From positions 5,369,141 through 5,433,140 of the forward strand of contig NC_062975.1 of assembly GCF_023078275.1 (NCBI RefSeq): DNA of 64,000 bases. Direction: 5' to 3'. The position numbers and the translations under genes are program-made. The DNA is from Leguminivora glycinivorella. Taxonomy: Eukaryota; Arthropoda; Insecta; Lepidoptera; Tortricidae. This document shows, piece by piece, positions 54,405 through 64,000 of this stretch (the first letter of the stretch is position 1; every line of letters begins with the position of its first letter). The notes under the pieces were generated by a model, which did not search any database, was not told the origin of the DNA, and saw nothing but the letters and a program-made list of their open reading frames with translations.

Positions 54405-55451
54405 GTGGATGCACAAATGTATGAGTATTTAATTTCGCTTTTCTACTCGTTTTGTTTAAGGTGTTTATATATTTTGGCTGTAAGCTTCAGTTGTCACTAA
54501 TCCAGTGATCCATCCACGCCTATTTATTTAGGATCATTATACATAATTATGTATTTATGCTAATTGCCATACAATTTTGCTTTAGCTGTTGTATTAGTCC
54601 CTTAGAGTTTATTGTCAATTTACCTAGTGCGATTCACGCGATGCCTTAATAACATATCTAAGTCAATTTCGAGGGTATATATGATTTGTGTTGTACATGT
54701 ATTTCGACGATATAATTTACAACATGATTAAGTCCGGGACGACCGGATCTATCTAGGTAGGATCCAAACAAATCTTTGCGAGTGACAAGAGTTGCAGCAA
54801 ACAAATAATATCGCTGCGTTTACTCACTAGCAAAGATAGGTTTGCCATTAATTTGTATAAATCGCCATATTGTAATGACGATCATTGACAGCTATTGTAG
54901 AAACAATGAAAACATATTTTAAAGTATTATTTAGCCTCCAATAGCTTTCAAACCGTCATCAATTTGGAGTGATAAGTGCTTGTTATTGTTTAAAACTCGT
55001 AACATAGGGTAAGAATTGACATTTTAATGATATGTGTTATACTTGTAAGTATTTATTTACTACGGGAGTAGGTGCGCACTTATTACGAGGGCGGCCGAGC
55101 GCCGGTGGCGCCGCGGAAACGCTTTCTAACACTTACATGACGACTTGTCATAGTTTTTACTAATAAAAAAATAAAAAAATATTTTTGTTCTCGAATTAGA
55201 ATTACTCGTGTTACAATGAATGTTATCGCTATTTTTACAAGGTAATAATTATTAAAGTAGGGTAACATCTGTGTTGAATGAGACCACGATCAGGGATCAC
55301 TTATGGGTACTTGTTAAAGGATAAATTATTAGAATGTTGAAAATATAAATTTATATTAATGTGTACACTTTTAAACTGTTTAGCTGTGTGATCTGATCTA
55401 ATTTAAATCTTTGTATCTATCTACTCATAGATTGTATAAACTACGAAACTG

Positions 55452-55457
55452 AATAAA
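55452..55457 (+). terminator. Lmpt: candidate polyadenylation signal (distal)
   Basis: AATAAA followed within 30 bp by a TTATTGTTTGTTTC-type T/G-rich stretch, the usual downstream element, just before MITE M4 copy 2. Confidence 0.45.
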
Positions 55458-55499
55458 CCATTAAAAGTATTATTGTTTGTTTCACTTCCTAATTACCCT

Positions 55500-55611
55500 T
55501 TAGGGCCACTTGCACCAACGAAAATGGAGGGTTAACCCACCATTTTATATGGAATTTGACAGATGACAGCCCACTAACCCCGAGTTAAATGTTTGGTGCA
55601 AGTGGGCCTTA
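55500..55611. repeat. MITE family M4, copy 2
   Basis: TTAGGGCCACTTGCACCAAC pairs with TTTGGTGCAAGTGGGCCTTA. In inverse orientation to 41192-41316. Confidence 0.75.
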
Positions 55612-56001
55612 GCAAACTAATAATCAATGCTGTAATGTGTTGACCACTGCTGGCGACATCTAGTGTCAAGTAGCGATACCGATACGCGGTAGTTCCGCAA
55701 TTTGACACTACGAATATAAGCATCATTTTTATTGCACGCAGCGCAGGTATCCCCTCTTTGATTATTAGTCTATGATATACATAAATATATTTGACTATTT
55801 TCATCTTGAGGTCATGAGATATTATGGGAAAAATAAACCACATTCACAAATACCCCGACTTCGGAACTAACCACTTAAGTACCAGATTTCTACACATTTT
55901 CGGTAACGAAAGTTTCATTCAAATTTCCTGGGACATTTGATTTGAGGGAAAATGTTAGATCTTGCTCAGCATCCTGTAGGTACTTTACCAGCCCACAATT
56001 A

Positions 56002-56060
56002 TCCATACTTCCATACTAATATTATAAATGGGAAAGAGTGTGTGTCTGTTTGTTTGTCCA
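56002..56060 (+). mobile_element. Helitron-like 5'-end fragment
   Basis: TCCATACTTCCATACTAATA, then TTATAAATGGGAAAGAGTGT and GTGTCTGTTTGTTTGTCC, match the first 50-60 bp of 5752-6005. No 3' end follows. Confidence 0.55.
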
Positions 56061-56224
56061 CAGAACAGAAAAAACAGTAGAAGTGTAAAGGGGGCGTGGC
56101 GCGTGTGCCACAGTTAAGCCCAGTCGGGCATAACTCCGCGCGACTCGGCCGTAGTTCGACGCAGTGACTCGCGAGTGACGTTTGTCTGTGCACTTAAAGA
56201 AAAAAAAGGAAAAAGCTGGTGAAC

Positions 56225-58099
56225 ATGCCCACTTGCTCCGTTTTGGAGTGCAAAAATAAAAGCAGCACCAAAAGTATCTCCCATGGTGGCGTTTCGTACC
56301 ATCGGTATGCATTATTTAATTTTATTTTAATAGATTTGTGATTTATTTTACGCGAGACACTTTTTTATTAATGAGCCTCACAAAAATAAACTCTATCATC
56401 ATGTAGTAAAGTCGCTATTCGCATTAAGCGAAAAGCAAAGCTAAATCGCCAAAAGACTAGAACATTCGCTACTCGATCGTCCGTTGACCCGTAGAAATAG
56501 ACACGGGGTGTTGTCGATAATGTCGATAAAGTTATCGACATTGTTTTTGTGCAGTGTTTGATATTAATGTAAGTTGAATTATGTGGTTTTCAAGTTTATA
56601 CAAATTTAATTTATGTAATAATGTGGTTTATTGTACATATAACCGTTCGTCGGTTAACTATAAGTAAAGAATATTTGGTGATATCATATTTATCCTTTTT
56701 CACTTATTTTAGGTTTCCTAAAGATCCTTTTCAAAAGGAAAAATGGATCGATGCTACCGGGAGACAGAATTGGATGCCAGTGAATTCCAGTCAAAGAGTA
56801 GTATAATCACAGATGTCATATATACCATAGATCAAGCAAACGTATCTACTTAGCGTGTCAAATGAACTCAGTGAAATCCACTGAGTTGTCCGTCTTTAAT
56901 CGCAGCTTGCAGCTTTCGTGCGTCAGATTTTGTAAGTTGAAGTCAACAAAAACATTAAAAATGCCTCGTTACGTGATATTTAATTACAACAACACAAAAA
57001 TTATGAACACTTAGAGGCCTGAGACATATTTAAAAACACAGGCAAGTAACAACTTCAGTACAAAATCTGACACGCTCAGCCGCGATACAAATAGATGAAC
57101 TTGTTTCTTCTATCTAAATCTAGTTCTGTGAGTATAATATATATTCCAGTACCATATGTTCGATTCATTTCAGCGAGAATGATTTTCTTATAACGGCAAA
57201 AGGCTACAGATAGTACAGATATTTAGCTAAGGGTGCAATCCCGATTAAGAAAATAGTTACATTCTATGATGTAAGTATATATTTTTTTACTTTTACTGTA
57301 TTAATTACTCTGTGTTAGTGATGTCTGCAATAATTAAGTAAGCAAATGACTTGAGGATATAACGCATTTATTGATCAGTCTTATTTGAACAATGTATTAG
57401 ACGTATTAGTAGGTACAGTTTTGATTTTTATGCAAGTTTGTTATTAAAATCCAACCTATACGTATTTTAATTGATTTCTAGCATATAAGCACCGGCGGTG
57501 AAACAAGTCTAAACCTATCTAAAAAAAGAAAGGCGGATTTCAGTAATGACTGTGATTCCAACTCTGGACCCTGTACAAAAAAATCTTATGAACCGAGTGA
57601 AGACGCAAGTTTCGATATCTCTTATAATATGCCTGGTCCTTCTAGAAAACAAGACATATACGAGTTAAGTAATATAAATGTGAAAAAAGAAACAAATAAA
57701 TGAAATGACACATAGTACAACTGTTATGACCAAATCCACAGCTTTAACAAAATGGGTGGCAGAAGAAAGCCTAGACTTTACACCACGGAAGAAAAGTCGT
57801 AGCAGTAGTATCCAGGTAACAGGAATTAAACGGGGTACGTCTGTACTTGAGGAGGACAGTCCCGGAGTAATAAAAAAAACGCGAAAAGACGATGACGTAC
57901 GAATTTCTTTTAAACGTGGTTCATATGTACTTATGGAGAGTAATCCAGTCACTAATAAAAAATGCGCACGGAAGAAGATATACGAGGTCATGCTAAAAAA
58001 CGAGTTGGTAATTTTAACCCTGACTGTCAAACAAGTCCAAAAAGATCAAAAATAGATCCAGATCAACTACCGGAATTTACTTTACTCCGAGAAAAATAA
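56225..58099 (+). pseudogene. decayed THAP-domain gene
   Basis: Exon 1 (56225-56304) reads MPTCSVLECKNKSSTKSISH through SYHR and ends CG|GTATGC. Exon 2 (from 56713, after TTTTAG) reads RFPKDPFQKEKWIDATGRQN then WMPVNSSQRVV. After a transposon (56808-57130) the domain resumes near 57168 with CSIHFSENDFLITAKGYR and YLAKGAIPIKK. Together these show the C2CH zinc ligands, the FP and W of a THAP DNA-binding domain. Breaks: the insertion, a duplicated 9-bp TACAGATA(G/T) block that introduces TAG, and frame changes near 57700 and 58020. The downstream part (HISTGGETSLNLSKKRKADF at 57482; KWVAEESLDFTPRKKSRSSS at about 57750; FNPDCQTSPKRSKIDPDQLP at about 58010-58065) is Ser/Lys-rich, as in THAP protein tails. 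It could be a dead host gene or part of a P-type transposon-derived gene. Confidence 0.75.
56808..57130 (+). mobile_element. 323-bp non-autonomous element, 8-bp target duplication, copy 2
   Basis: AGTATAAT flanks at 56800-56807 and 57131-57138. The element runs CACAGATGTC ... TTCTGTG and is about 90 percent identical to 35822-36124, with an extra TCTGACACGCTCAGCCGCG block near 57066. It sits inside the THAP-domain coding region and separates its FP/W part from its CSIHF part. Confidence 0.85.
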
Positions 58100-58688
58100 A
58101 ACTTTGTGCTAAGTTGCAATTATTAGTTAACAATCGCGGCTATTTATGATGCATAAAATAACGTATTATAAAGTAATTATCCGCCATGTACAATTATTAC
58201 AAATAAATATATTCTATTGTATTCTATTCTATTCCATCGAAATTAATTTTATTTGCCCTACGCTGCACATACTTCATCATCTACCTTTTTATCGATAACC
58301 CGCTCTGCACGCGACACACATCACTATTTTCTACGCTAATCGCGCATAGACAGTGCTACAACCTAGTGTCAAGTGGCCGAACTACTTTCTGTTATCGGAG
58401 CTTTTTACTTTGGTTACTCGACGCTAGATGGCAGAACTATCTATGCGATTATCATTTTTCGTTTTAATACATCATAACTGACAATTGATGTAATCAAATC
58501 TAAACAGTACGTTGTACACATAAGGTTCAAAGTGTACTAACTGGCATTGGTTCTTATTAAAATTATAATGAAATATTACGACCAATCAGGTGCGGTATGT
58601 CTATGTAGTTAACGTTACGACAGTGTGCGTGTTGACGACACCGGTTCTGATAGTAATCGAGGCTTATGCCATTTCCACTGTTTTTTTT
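58100..58688 (+). other. intergenic stretch, no gene seen
   Basis: Contains AATAAA near 58202 (possible old end of the THAP gene) and a (TTCTATTGTATTC)-type run. Positions 58355-58440 hold TAGTGTCAAGTGGC and CGCTAGATGGC words, seen also near 55660 and 53684. Confidence 0.4.
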
Positions 58689-58910
58689 ATTCCGTGTGTT
58701 TGTCCGTCTTTCACGGCAAAACGGAGCGACGAATTAAGTCGTCGTGTATATGTAACTAACTATGTAATGGAATCTAGCTAAGGCAGCTAATTTAACCATC
58801 TTTCAGGTGTCGTAGCGTAATTTTTAAGTAGAGATAGTTGAAGGGATGGAGAGTGACATAAGCTACTTTTTGTCTCTTTCTAACGCGAGCGAAGCCGCGG
58901 GCAAAAGCTA
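58689..58910 (+). mobile_element. Helitron-like element, rearranged copy
   Basis: GTGTTTGTCCGTCTTTCACG, GAGATAGTTGAAGGGATGGA and GCGAAGCCGCGGGCAAAAGC, then TA, match the 5752-6005 family. The 5' end is missing, the middle (58740-58825) is unrelated, and CTAG has become CTAT. Confidence 0.6.
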
Positions 58911-59080
58911 TTTTATCAATATCGAAGACGTAATCCAAATGTGCAAACTGTGAGAATTGTTCTGCTACGTCACAGATTAGATTATTAATAAGTTACTAAC
59001 GTAACTTCTCTTGCTCGCAAAACGACGAATACCTACGCTTTATTTAAGACGATACGGTAGGGGTCAATTCTCCATACAAA

Positions 59081-59391
59081 CGCTCTCGACTATTCCCTCC
59101 CTGGTCTTTGAAGATAGAGCAATGATTTTTTCAACACAGATTGTTATTATTTTTATCTGTGTCGGACCGTTTTGATTTTTTTGTTATTCTGCTTTTTAAA
59201 GACTCTAGAGCCAATCAAAAATTTCCAAAAACGGCCTTTTTCATTGTGGCGCAAAAAAAGGTGTGATACTCAAGATTGGTAACAATTAACCAAAAAAACT
59301 AAACGGTCCGACATAGATTATTTCATTGTTATTCAGATTCTCAAATTTCGTTCCGATTGATAAGTTTTGAAGGAGGAAAGAGTCGAGAGCG
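59081..59391. repeat. foldback element with CGCTCTCGAC ends
   Basis: CGCTCTCGACTATTCCCTCC pairs with GGAGGAAAGAGTCGAGAGCG. GTCGGACCGTTTTGATTTTT pairs with AAAACTAAACGGTCCGAC. Loosely paired throughout, single copy here. Confidence 0.6.
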
Positions 59392-61629
59392 GAACCTCGA
59401 TTTTAAAGATTTTTTCAGTACAGATGTTGTTTTTTTTACGCACTAGTGCGAGAAGTGGTTCATTATATGCCAGGTCGAAACTTCAGAGGCTCATCTGTAC
59501 TGAAAAACGTCGTACGATACACGTGCGGAAAGGAAATTCGTAACTCGTGTCGATTTAAAACACTCCCTTCGGTCGTGTTTTAATTTATCGCCACTCGTTT
59601 CGAACTTCCTTTTTTATTACGCACTTGTATCGTAATGTACTATTTTAAAATATCTATATGGATTCTTAATGGACATTTTTTTTTTCGATAAATCTAGTTA
59701 ATAACACTTGTATATTTAACTAAAATTCCCAAGTTGAAAGGGGGGCTTCTTTCCATTTTATATCATTTTCGCTACCGTATCCTCTTAACTAATACTAATA
59801 AGTTACTTCGTAAAACTCGGAGGAATAGTAGTACGTGCCACGCGACTAAAAAGAAAACACAGGCGGGCGCGTGGCGCCCGCACCTCGGCCACTTGTTCAT
59901 TCAAATGAACGGCTAGCGTGTAGGTACTTAACAATAACGCGCGACCGCGAGCGAGTGACGTAGGCCTGGCTACGTTCACCATTGTGTGTCATTGTTGTAC
60001 ATAACTTATGCAAGTACAAATTAATTCGATATTTAGACTAATAAAGTTGGCAATTTCAAAATGGCTCGGGTCCTACGAGGATAAAGAAGGAAACAAAGGG
60101 GCAATTATAAATAAACAAATTTATTCTCATTTAATCCTAATGACTACAATTTAGTATAATACAATTTATAAACGTTCTGAGTGAGTTCTGACCAGTCACA
60201 AGATCTGATATAGCAAGGCACATGCCATTGAATATTTGCCATATTTAGCTGTAATTCATGCATTTATTTTGGCCAGGATATACAAGGTGTAAACCTAATA
60301 CGGGCGAACCTCTTAACGGTGGTGAGTATAGACGTATAAAATGTAATTAGATAACTTTTACTTAAAATTGAAATATTTTTTTTTATCCATACAAATTAAT
60401 TAGGCCCGCAACGTAATGCAAACACACTCCCGTTAAACGCTCGTTGACAGTTGTCATTGATTGTCATCCCAACCACGTTTACAGTACATTGCTGCTGAGA
60501 TTTTTTTTCAAAAATCATTATGGGGTGAAAATTAAGAGTAAATCAAAAACACCTCTTAATTAATGATAACAATATTGAATTATACGCATGGTTTCATTTA
60601 TCGCCCTTATTACGTTTACGTGCTGTATATTTTCTGTAGACAATTTGCCTATAAAAATATATTATTCAGTTGTACAGCTTACATTTCTAAAATTATTTTA
60701 TTGAGATTTTCTACCATGTATTCATGAATCATCGGTCAAATAGAATTTTAAACTTATTATTAATTAAATAGAGTATCACCAACTGTTAAATCTTAGCATG
60801 ATTTTTAATTGTATAAAATATATAGCATCAGTGGTTTTATGAACAATATGATGACCGATCATTGAATTTAGAGCGCTCGATTTCGCCATTCAAAAATGTC
60901 AGGGGAAAACGGGCGATATGCTATATAAAAAAAAAACGAGCGCTATATTTGTATTCTCGTATTTAATTTACCATTCGTTTTCAATTTTATTAGTAGAATC
61001 AAAAGTGTAGTAGGTTAGTAGTGGATATATTATTAAACTACATTCACGAAAGTGATCGAAGTTCAAAAATCGCCCCCTGTTAGAATAAAGAAGTTTGAGG
61101 TCAACTGGGCTAAATGCGTCTAACTATCGGTATTAATTTATCTTTTTGAATATTGTATCCATAAATAGCTGTCAACATTAAACATTCTAAAATGTTCCAT
61201 TTAGATGATAGAAGGAAGACAATTTTATTTAAATCAAGTGAAACATTTATCCCAGACTTATTATAAAATATTGAAGCTGCAGTTTTACAAACAAGCAAGT
61301 TAGAGAAAAGCGTATCAACTCCCAACATTTCTTTGGGGTAAAAGATCACTCATATTAGGTACTTCCAAAAACTAACATATGCACACACTTTCCTAGAAAA
61401 ATGAGACAGGCTGAGAATAAAGTGTATACTACAATAAGTGTATTTACACATACAGTATTTTCTTCTAGTCATGCTTTTACTCATAATGTCTCACCCTCCT
61501 CAGCCAAATTGGGTCAGTTTTTGACCAGTTTTCAAATAGTGTGTACTGCTGGCATTAGAATTTTTTGATAGTAAACCTTTTGTTTAGTCTCAAGTCACCA
61601 GACAAAATAGTTATAGTCAATATAAACTC
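59392..61629. other. intergenic stretch, no gene seen
   Basis: A palindrome-like GC-containing block at 59445-59640 (CGCACTAGTGCGAG ... TTACGCACTTGTAT) is probably another foldback. 60895-61080 carries ATCGCCCCCTGTTAG, like the ends at 28785 and 30236. The strand-minus 3' UTR of UPRT must lie just below 61630, but no strong signal was identified. Confidence 0.4.
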
Positions 61630-61812
61630 TCAGTCGGTCCCAAAGTACTTCTGTCCAAAGTGGTTAGGCGCTACAGGGTGGAGCTCGGAGGTGAGTATCT
61701 TCATCTTGGGCACATAGTCTACCACAGCCTGCACTGCCGCCGGCGTGCAGAATAGATTAGACAATATGATGCGCTCTTCCTTCACACCGTGTTGTGTCAA
61801 GACATTTACGGC
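61630..61812 (-). CDS. UPRT: UPRT exon 4 (C-terminus)
   Basis: It encodes A164-D223 and TGA, AVNVLTQHGVKEERIILSNL onward. It carries the substrate-pocket region ILTSELHPVAPNHFGQKYFG TD that ends all animal homologues. Acceptor CACTTCCAG. Confidence 0.93.
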   Translation of the reverse strand, partial: AVNVLTQHGVKEERIILSNLFCTPAAVQAVVDYVPKMKILTSELHPVAPNHFGQKYFGTD

Positions 61813-63870
61813 CTGGAAGTGATATGTTAGCAGTCAATAATGGTACCAATAATGGTCAATAATGTCGTGACGAACGAAAAGTCTAAGAGCTCGTTCCCAA
61901 CTTCTCACTATGTCGTCTGTCGGATTCCGATTTTAATCGGGTGTCGGCGCCTCTGTTCACACTAGTCGGCTGTCGGCAACGACCGCAGCTGGTGCAATTA
62001 AACGACAGTCAGAAAGAGGCTTCTGTACACGATGGAAGTCGACGAAGCTTTTGTTGTAATGTATTAATTGTGGAGGAAACGAAAGACAGCTAAAAATAGA
62101 AGATATTGGGTGCACCCAATTCTGAGGGAAAGATTTACTTTGGGAATATTTACGCCATACAGCCATTATTACGAAGAAAAACACAACTGCTTGCGCGCCA
62201 AAATCTGTACGCGCGATGCCAGCGGCAGCGACGCGCGGGCACAGGGGGTGCGGCGCGGGCGGGGTCGGCCGACATCCGACAAATGTGAACAGCGCAAAAA
62301 ATCGTCCCGACAGACGACATAGTGGGAACGAGCTCTAACTCGAATTTACTGATGTCTTGAGTTACAACTCTTTCGTCACTTATTCCTCTATGATAATAAT
62401 TGACCAAATATAATGAAAATCTTAAACAATATTTGAACACACCTGTTTAACAGTATTTCCTGTGGACATGATGGGGTACATGAGTAGCACCTGCCTCCGG
62501 GCGATGTCTTCAGGGAACTTGGCATAGACTACGTGAGCCTCGTGCGTGTCTGTGTCACTCTCCACCAGGATCTTGCCGATGCGGATGGAACGGCAGCAAT
62601 CTCGAAGACCCTACAAAATAAGTATAAAAAATATTAGTAAGAGAATGTAAGATTTAAGGTAAATAATTCAATTATAGTTTGATTACACATATTCCTCCTG
62701 GACTGGACTCTGAAGGCGAGTACTCGGAGCAGAATCAATGCATTTGAAATGTGGTGTTGGCACAAGATGTTGGCTATTCCATAGACGGCGCGCTGCACCA
62801 ATGTGTCGATCCTGCCAGAGCTTAAAATTTACTGCCACTTGTCTGTCATTTGCCTCCAGTAAATCCTTTACTACTTTGGACACGTGGCCAGACGGGAGCA
62901 AAGGAGAAGTGGCCATCCACCAACTGGGTGGACAGCGTTAAGAAGGCCTGCCAGGGATTAACACAGGCGCCTATTACTAGGACTGCAGAAGACCGTGCGG
63001 AGTGGAGAGCTTTGATGCGAAAAATAACGACCTCATGTGGTCGCGACCCTCAGCCATGACGAACCGAGGAAGAACAAGACATATTAGAATAAGATTCTCA
63101 TGCTACTATCCCTGTTAGTATTAATATTATATTCCATGGAAGTTCTACAATGCCACAAAAGCCACTTGCATAAATTTTCTAGACAAAAAAAAATCATTAG
63201 ACAATTTCGACATTAAATATCTTAAGTAATAACCAATGTAGCATGCCACGGTCAAGGCAGCATGTGCAATTTCCTCAGCCATTGACCTACCTCTGCCTCA
63301 GCCGAGGCACATCTACATTTGCCATTTGCCACGCGAGGGCATTGCCTTGCGAAGCTGCTCAGTTTATTTGCATCCATGACTTACTTGTTCCATAGCCTCT
63401 CCAGACCGCACGATTGACACGCCACAGTTCCCAGCTCCATACTTCAGCCCTTTGTACAACGCTCCCGTGGGAGTCACCACCTCGCAATCCGTAAACGGAA
63501 GCTTGTTCAGGCTCTCTTCGATCACAAGCCTTATTAAACGGTCCGCATAAAACTTAAAATCACTTCGCGATGTGTTCCTGTAAATTAAAGTTCAGACAAC
63601 AGAACTGCTAATTAGATCGAAACTTTGAAAGCATAAGTTGCCTTGTGTCGGAATGGATTTATTTTAAACTAATGCAATTTAGCAGTGAAACTCATTGAAA
63701 AACTCTGCACCATCACACCATACGATGGGTAACCTCACTTACTTGTCCCGTAAAATACTTTGCAGTTCTTTGATGTTGTCATTCGAGGGCAACAGCATGA
63801 GACTGTCCCCAAACTGTTCTTTAACGTCATCGGCATCCCATGGCCGGATTTCATTGTTTATTAAATCCAT
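61630..63870 (-). CDS. UPRT: uracil phosphoribosyltransferase homologue (gene model, four exons)
   Basis: Complement of 63743-63870, 63385-63577, 62443-62610 and 61630-61812. All introns are GT..AG, phases match, and 672 nt give 223 residues plus TGA. UPRT converts uracil and PRPP to UMP in pyrimidine salvage; this is the family reaction. Seen: LLPSNDNIKELQSILRDK near the N-terminus, RLIRLVIEESLNKLPF, CGVSIVRSGEAMEQGLRDCC (the conserved region around R100), KILVESDTDTHEAHVVYAKF, LLMYPIMSTGNTV (the PRPP-loop position, 150-161) and HPVAPNHFGQKYFGTD at the end. The loop reads YP..STGN, not the DP..ATGG of bacterial enzymes, and the bacterial C-terminal GDAGDR is absent. Both are features of the animal homologue group, whose catalytic activity is uncertain. 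Full length, no breaks. The upstream edge of the window may hold a divergent promoter. Confidence 0.93.
61886..62336. repeat. foldback element in UPRT intron 3
   Basis: AGAGCTCGTTCCCAACTTCT, then CACTATGTCGTCTGTCGG, pairs with CCGACAGACGACATAGTGGG then AACGAGCTCT. The GC-rich interior (GCGCGGGCGGGGTCGGCCG) makes chance frames on both strands (62068-62322 and 62150-62440). Confidence 0.75.
62443..62610 (-). CDS. UPRT: UPRT exon 3
   Basis: It encodes G108-Q163, GLRDCCRSIRIGKILVESDT onward to LLMYPIMSTGNTVKQ, the core beta-strand and phosphate-binding loop. Phase 0 to 0 (56 codons), so skipping it would keep the frame but remove the PRPP loop. Acceptor TTTTGTAG, donor GTGTGT. Confidence 0.93.
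62611..63384 (-). other. UPRT: UPRT intron 2 (774 bp)
   Basis: Contains the LINE remnant at 62698-63059 in the opposite orientation to the gene, and AT-rich sequence elsewhere. A CTGCCTCAGCCGAGGCAC palindrome is at about 63294. Confidence 0.75.
62698..63059 (+). mobile_element. dead RTE/BovB-like LINE C-terminal remnant
   Basis: On + the decayed protein reads SWTLKASTRSRINAFEMWCW, HKMLAIP, stop, TARCTNVSILPELKIY, then YFGHVARREQ, and after a frame change NWVDSVKKACQGLTQAPITR then TAEDRAEWRAL. These are the standard C-terminal motifs of RTE/BovB-like LINE polymerases. At least two stops and one frameshift. No target duplication was found, so it is old. Confidence 0.75.
63385..63577 (-). CDS. 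UPRT: UPRT exon 2
   Basis: It encodes K43-Q107, including FYADRLIRLVIEESLNKLPF, VVTPTGALYKGLKYGAGNCG and VSIVRSGEAMEQ. Phase 2 to 0; acceptor TTTACAG, donor GTAAGT. Confidence 0.93.
63743..63870 (-). CDS. UPRT: UPRT exon 1
   Basis: It encodes residues 1-42 and two bases of K43, MDLINNEIRPWDADDVKEQF onward. The Met is the first in frame and is followed by the conserved LLP...ELQ segment. The donor is GTAAGT. Confidence 0.88.
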
Positions 63871-64000
63871 TTAAGGTTTACAATAACACGAACACTTTGC
63901 AGCAATAACACAAGAACAAGAAATAAAAATCGAAAACAATTGTCAAATCAAATGTCGTTGTCATTGATGACATGACAGCTGTGTTCAACATTTGAGGCAC
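63871..64000. promoter_or_regulatory. UPRT: UPRT upstream region (window edge)
   Basis: 130 bp upstream of the UPRT start. No TATA box is evident; CAATGACAACGACATTTGAT lies on the - strand. The promoter extends beyond the window. Confidence 0.3.

Larger units (their letters stand above)
54349..55499 (+). other. Lmpt: probable Lmpt 3' UTR and downstream sequence
   Basis: AT-rich with polyadenylation-type AATAAA at 54399-54404 and 55452-55457. Long 3' UTRs are usual for such genes, but the end cannot be fixed. A small GC block at 55085-55125 is unexplained. No further gene. Confidence 0.5.

Noticed and set aside
56713..57300. An intron explaining the THAP gap around the inserted element
   Set aside because: Donors after CAAAGA or AGAGTA are phase 0, while the downstream CSIHF frame needs phase 2; the 8-bp duplication shows an insertion instead.
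62068..62440. Overlapping frames on both strands in UPRT intron 3
   Set aside because: They lie within a GC-rich foldback element and read through its palindromic arms.
1..64000. CRISPR arrays, rRNA genes, bacterial operons
   Set aside because: No regularly spaced repeat-spacer structure, no rRNA-like sequence, and spliced exons throughout; the window is eukaryotic.

Overview
The window looks like a piece of nuclear chromosome from an insect, most likely a moth or butterfly (Lepidoptera). It is AT-rich, its genes have small GC-rich exons separated by long AT-rich introns with GT..AG borders, and the spaces are packed with repeats of lepidopteran style: tRNA-headed SINEs, Helitron-like elements ending in CTAG, LINE 3' ends with microsatellite tails, and dozens of short foldback (MITE-like) elements. 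No bacterial features, CRISPR arrays or rRNA genes are visible. The order-level assignment is inference from repeat style and protein resemblance.

Two protein-coding genes are well supported. On the + strand, six exons (9868-54001) join with matching phases into a 343-residue four-and-a-half-LIM protein, recognised as the orthologue of Drosophila Limpet (Lmpt). All zinc ligands of LIM2-LIM5 are present. Intron 3 is about 37.4 kb. The terminal TAA lies inside a possible splice donor, and a downstream open segment (54222-54348) continues in frame, so a second C-terminus (384 residues) is possible. A broken partial copy of exon 4 follows exon 4. On the - strand, four exons (63870 down to 61630) encode a complete 223-residue uracil phosphoribosyltransferase homologue (UPRT). 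The Lmpt 3' end and the UPRT 3' end face each other across about 7 kb, which contains a decayed THAP-domain gene (56225-58099) interrupted by a 323-bp element with an 8-bp target duplication.

Layout: 1-9.6 kb is a repeat field (inverted-repeat elements, a Helitron, SINE and LINE tails, and a LINE with RNase H inserted in a microsatellite tail). 9.6-14.8 kb holds the Lmpt promoter region and exons 1-3. 14.8-52.3 kb is the giant intron, holding concentric palindromes (16.45-18.02 kb and 28.3-29.2 kb), an unrecognised coding-like segment at 26.5 kb, and two young 5'-truncated LINEs with clear target duplications (37.5-38.4 and 39.7-40.0 kb). 52.3-54.3 kb holds Lmpt exons 4-6 and the optional tail exon. 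54.3-61.6 kb is the intergenic interval. 61.6-63.9 kb is UPRT, with a foldback element in intron 3 and a dead LINE remnant in intron 2.

The two genes are not an operon and have no evident functional link. Lmpt is a cytoskeletal/nuclear LIM adaptor and UPRT belongs to the pyrimidine-salvage fold family. Most of the window's novelty lies in its mobile-element archaeology and in the possible alternative ends of Lmpt.
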